Of a stretch of DNA of 7,979 nt, positions 5,792-7,979 are shown one piece after another. Location of the stretch: positions 1 to 7,979 of the forward strand of contig JAHEEO010000144.1 in assembly GCA_024640665.1 (NCBI GenBank). Direction: 5' to 3'. A program made the translations under genes and the position numbers. Numbering within the stretch: position 1 is the first letter of the stretch; each line of letters opens with the position of its first letter. Source of the DNA: Rhodospirillales bacterium. GTDB lineage: Bacteria > Pseudomonadota > Gammaproteobacteria > Steroidobacterales > Rariloculaceae. The notes beneath the pieces are model-generated. The model did no database searches and was not told the DNA's origin. It worked only from the letters and a program-made list of their open reading frames with translations.

Positions 5792-6277
5792 ATGATGGCT
5801 CTAAGTAAGATTCGTAATGTTGGTGTTGCTTTGTTGGCTGCGGCGTTCGTAATCGCCGTGCCGGTTCAGGCGCATCATTCGTTTTCCATTTTCGATTCAG
5901 AGGTGACACGCGTATTTACTGGTGTCGTCACGCGCGTAAACCCCGATGCAAATCATCTGCAGATATTCTTCGCGCCGATGAACGCCGAGCGTAAGAATGT
6001 CGAGCGCACGGCTGACGGCAAGCCCGTCGTATGGGCCGTTGAAATGACCGGCTCGGCGCAGTCGGCTCGCGATGGCATTTCTGTGAGCTCTTTTCCGCCG
6101 GGTACAATCATGAGCGTAGCTCTGCACCCGCTGCGCAGCGGCGAGCCTGCTGGCGCACGTGAGGGCGGCTTGTTCAAATGTCCGGAAAAGACCCCGCCAG
6201 CACCTGGAATGCACTGTGACTCGGTAGATGGGCATACACCATTGAGCGACCAAGCGCTCCCGGTACCGACACAATAG
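5792..6277 (+). CDS. Secreted DUF6152-type small protein, mature N-terminus His-His
   Basis: This 161-aa protein has a clear signal peptide (KIR near the start, hydrophobic core, then VPVQA) with predicted cleavage after residue 27, so the mature protein would begin HHSFSIFD. The rest fits the DUF6152 pattern: a TGVVTRVNPDANHLQIFF block, VVWAVEM, then SSFPPGTIMSVALHPLRSGEPAG. Two C-terminal cysteines (in FKCPEK and PGMHCDS) could form a disulfide in the periplasm. Function is unknown in the family. An exposed N-terminal histidine pair is chemically a possible copper or other metal ligand, but this is inference. GGAGGG at 5777-5782 lies 9 bases before ATG 5792; ATG 5795 is the alternative start. 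It is the second gene of the operon and is followed after 30 bases by the first DUF6644-type gene. Confidence 0.85.
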   Translation: MMALSKIRNVGVALLAAAFVIAVPVQAHHSFSIFDSEVTRVFTGVVTRVNPDANHLQIFFAPMNAERKNVERTADGKPVVWAVEMTGSAQSARDGISVSSFPPGTIMSVALHPLRSGEPAGAREGGLFKCPEKTPPAPGMHCDSVDGHTPLSDQALPVPTQ

Positions 6278-6307
6278 TTTGCATTCCTGGGCTCGGGTTG
6301 ATCGATA

Positions 6308-6814
6308 GTGGTAGCGTTCGCGGAATGGCTGCAGTCGAGTTCGCTCAGCATCTTGGTTCAGTCGAATACCTGGCTGACGCCGTTGCTGCAATCCATTCAC
6401 ATTCTGATGATTGGGGTGGTGTTCATTGCCGTTGTTATGCTCGCACTGCGGGTTTTTGGGCGAGTAAGCGCCGATACCCCTTTTAACGAGGTTTGGGCAC
6501 GCTTTGCACCTTGGATGTGGCGTGGCCTCATCCCCATGGCCGTCACGGGTATCATCCTGGTGATTGGAGAGCCGGTTCGTGAGTTTACGGCGCTGTCGTT
6601 TTGGCTGAAGATGGGCTTGCTCGTCGTCGCTGTCATCAGTGTCTTATTTTTTGCCCGATCAATGCGTGATGCCACGCTGGCTGACCCGGGGATGAGCGAG
6701 TTCTCCTCCGGTGCCAAGCTTGCTGCCGCCGCAACTGTCGTTTTGTGGCTGGTCATCATCTTTCTTGGCCGGGCGATCGCTTACGACGTAGAAGTGTGGG
6801 GTGCGCTTACATAA
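6308..6814 (+). CDS. DUF6644-type four-helix inner-membrane protein, copy 1
   Basis: This 168-aa protein has four hydrophobic segments at roughly residues 25-50, 70-88, 98-116 and 138-158. An N-terminal amphipathic part (FAEWLQSSSLSILVQ) precedes helix 1, which begins with LLQSIHIL; H31 aligns with the histidine of the next gene's product. K101 in SFWLKMGLL and the FLGRAIAY segment near the end also match the paralogue. The layout is that of DUF6644 membrane proteins, whose biochemistry is not known to me. A conserved histidine in a small helical bundle makes heme or metal binding conceivable, but one histidine per protein is thin support. The start is GTG 6308, with no strong ribosome binding site (GGGTTG is the only G-rich stretch nearby), which suggests coupling to the upstream gene 30 bases away. 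The hydrophobic N-terminus and the alignment with copy 2 support this start. Confidence 0.8.
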   Translation: MVAFAEWLQSSSLSILVQSNTWLTPLLQSIHILMIGVVFIAVVMLALRVFGRVSADTPFNEVWARFAPWMWRGLIPMAVTGIILVIGEPVREFTALSFWLKMGLLVVAVISVLFFARSMRDATLADPGMSEFSSGAKLAAAATVVLWLVIIFLGRAIAYDVEVWGALT

Positions 6815-6855
6815 AGCGCGGGGGTTTGAGTGCAAGTTGACTTTTTAGGATCCAG

Positions 6856-7434
6856 ATGGATTTAGAAGCGCTCGTTACGAGTATAGAGAACTCCGGCGTG
6901 GGCGAATGGATGCGCAGTTCGCTAAAAGCCTTGCCGGTTGTAGAGTCCATTCATGTCATGGCTGTTGCTCTCGTGTTCGGCACGATACTGATCGTCGATT
7001 TGCGGCTATTGGGCATCCCCAATTCCCGCAGGCCGTTTACGCGAGTTGCCGATGAACTGCTGAGTCTGACCTGGGGCGCATTTGTCATTGCGGCCATCAC
7101 CGGCGCACTCATGTTTGCAGCGAACGCTGCTACCTATTTCGACAATGCTGCCTTTCGCTGGAAGATGCTGCTGCTGCTAGGTGCGGGCATCAACATGGCG
7201 ATATTTCAGTTTTCTACGCTCAAGAGCGTCGCGGCTTGGGATGCAAATTCACCAACACCGCGGGCGGGACGGATTGCAGGGATATGCTCCATACTATTAT
7301 GGACGAGCGTGATCTTCGTGGGCCGCTGGATTGGTTTTACGAAGGGTTACGATTTCGAAATACCGGAGGACATCGAACTAGATTTCGATTTTCTCGGCGC
7401 GGTGTTGCAGCAACATATACAGATGCTTGGCTGA
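6856..7434 (+). CDS. DUF6644-type four-helix inner-membrane protein, copy 2
   Basis: The 192-aa product is a paralogue of the preceding protein. Residues 1-30 include GEWMRSSLKALPVVESIHVM (H33 matches H31 of copy 1). Helix 1 (~28-47) ends in DLRLLG, the most typical motif of the family, which copy 1 lacks (LALRVFG there). Further segments are at ~67-92 (with AAITGALMF), ~99-120 (FRWKMLLLLGAGINMAIFQF) and ~143-165 (SILLWTSVIFVGRWIGF). The C-terminus adds an acidic tail (PEDIELDFDF) not present in copy 1. AGGA at 6847-6850 lies 5 bases before ATG 6856. Copy 1 ends 41 bases upstream, so the two are very likely co-transcribed and may form a heteromeric membrane complex, perhaps with the two secreted proteins of the operon. 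It is probably the last gene of the operon, since 172 bases without a gene follow. Confidence 0.85.
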   Translation: MDLEALVTSIENSGVGEWMRSSLKALPVVESIHVMAVALVFGTILIVDLRLLGIPNSRRPFTRVADELLSLTWGAFVIAAITGALMFAANAATYFDNAAFRWKMLLLLGAGINMAIFQFSTLKSVAAWDANSPTPRAGRIAGICSILLWTSVIFVGRWIGFTKGYDFEIPEDIELDFDFLGAVLQQHIQMLG

Positions 7435-7454
7435 CAGACCCGATTGCGTACGAG

Positions 7455-7493
7455 TCACAGCGCTAATTGAGACCCTCCAGGCGCACGCTGTGA
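7455..7493. terminator. Inverted repeat after the operon, possible transcript-end structure
   Basis: TCACAGCG (7455-7462) pairs exactly with CGCTGTGA (7486-7493) across a 23-base loop that itself contains CCT-CC-AGG. It begins 20 bases after the stop codon of the last operon gene. The loop is long and no T-run follows, so it is not a standard intrinsic terminator. It may stabilise the 3' end or be a protein-binding site. Confidence 0.3.
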
Positions 7494-7606
7494 TGCAAAA
7501 CGCCAATAAGTTCGTCCATTCAGACTGAGAATCGCCCAACACCCGCGAGTTTGCCAAAGTAGTTATTCGTATCGAGAACTTTGAGTCTATTGTCTATGGT
7601 TTATTA

Positions 7607-7979
7607 ATGTTGCGCGCCCCTACTTTAAAATCCGTAATGACACCGTTTCCCAGCTCAATCGATGCTGAGGCGCCGGTAAGGGAAGCGATTGAGTTCATGC
7701 GCGAGGCTGGCTTTCGGCACTTGCCTGTTACCGTTGATGGAACAGTGCAAGGCGTCGTGTCGGATCGTGACATTCAACTTATTCTCGGCCCGGACTTTGC
7801 TTATCCCCGCGAAGACGAAGTTCGAGTCAAAGACGCAATAGCTGGCGGCCCCCACGTCGTAGACATCAATACGCGCTTAGATTCTGCGCTGCGCTATTTG
7901 GTCGAACACCATATCGATTCGGTTGCAGTCACAAAGCACGGTAAGCTCGTTGGAATTTTTACAGCGACGGATGCTTGTC
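7607..7979 (+). CDS. CBS-domain-pair protein (3' end outside window)
   Basis: ATG 7607 opens a frame that stays open to the right edge (124 full codons). The frame is closed upstream by TGA at 7526-7528, and no other usual start codon lies between, which fixes the start. No clear ribosome binding site is seen. CBS motif 1 covers ~10-55 (SVMTPFPSSIDAEAPVREA, RHLPV, GVVSDRDIQLIL). CBS motif 2 covers ~75-124 (VKDAIAGGPHVVDI, then IDSVAVTKHGKLVGIFTATDA). Such stand-alone pairs (usually about 140 aa) bind adenine nucleotides such as AMP, ATP or SAM in the cytoplasm and act as energy sensors or partners of other proteins. Only a short C-terminal tail should be missing unless another domain follows. 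It is probably a separate transcription unit from the membrane-protein operon, since 172 bases lie between them. Its partner cannot be told from the window. Confidence 0.85.
   Translation, partial: MLRAPTLKSVMTPFPSSIDAEAPVREAIEFMREAGFRHLPVTVDGTVQGVVSDRDIQLILGPDFAYPREDEVRVKDAIAGGPHVVDINTRLDSALRYLVEHHIDSVAVTKHGKLVGIFTATDAC

Noticed and set aside
5897..6400. 167-codon minus-strand frame across the DUF6152 and first DUF6644 genes
   Set aside because: It spans the boundary of two well supported plus-strand genes and its product has no recognisable features. It is a shadow frame.

Overview
The window looks like a piece of a gammaproteobacterial chromosome. This is an inference from gene content: a TonB-dependent outer-membrane receptor, a sigma-54 enhancer-binding protein, Sec signal peptides typical of a Gram-negative periplasm, and DUF6152/DUF6644-type genes that I associate with environmental Gammaproteobacteria. 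Base composition is moderately GC-rich and fairly even. I see no rRNA, tRNA, CRISPR array, insertion sequence or phage gene.

Left part (1-1240). The 3' end of a TonB-dependent receptor gene enters from the left. It is followed by a regulatory region of about 360 bp that I read as a sigma-54 control unit pointing left. It holds a near-consensus -24/-12 promoter on the minus strand (1111-1126), a perfect CTGCCA/TGGCAG palindrome about 130 bp upstream of the expected start (1223-1238), and, downstream, an unlisted 32-codon minus-strand gene for a tiny membrane protein with its own ribosome binding site (946-1044). The divergent gene 1241-2581 encodes a PAS-AAA+-Fis type sigma-54 activator. It is the obvious candidate regulator, and its PAS domain carries a four-cysteine cluster.

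Middle (2582-4336). Between the activator gene and a Fic-family AMP-transferase gene lies a dense array of the 7-mer TCGACAT and its complement. It forms three perfect copies, and one imperfect copy, of a 25-bp operator-like palindrome (TCGACAT-N11-ATGTCGA). The Fic protein is of the self-inhibited, SoFic-like class with a C-terminal winged helix, so autoregulation through this array is a testable idea. A gene-free stretch of 299 bp follows.

Right part (4337-7434). Four closely spaced plus-strand genes form a probable operon: a secreted 459-aa protein of unknown function, a secreted DUF6152-type protein whose predicted mature form starts His-His, and two paralogous four-helix DUF6644-type membrane proteins, each with a histidine at the same place in helix 1. 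Together they suggest a periplasm/inner-membrane module of unknown biochemistry. The window ends in a CBS-domain-pair gene truncated by the right edge (7607-7979).
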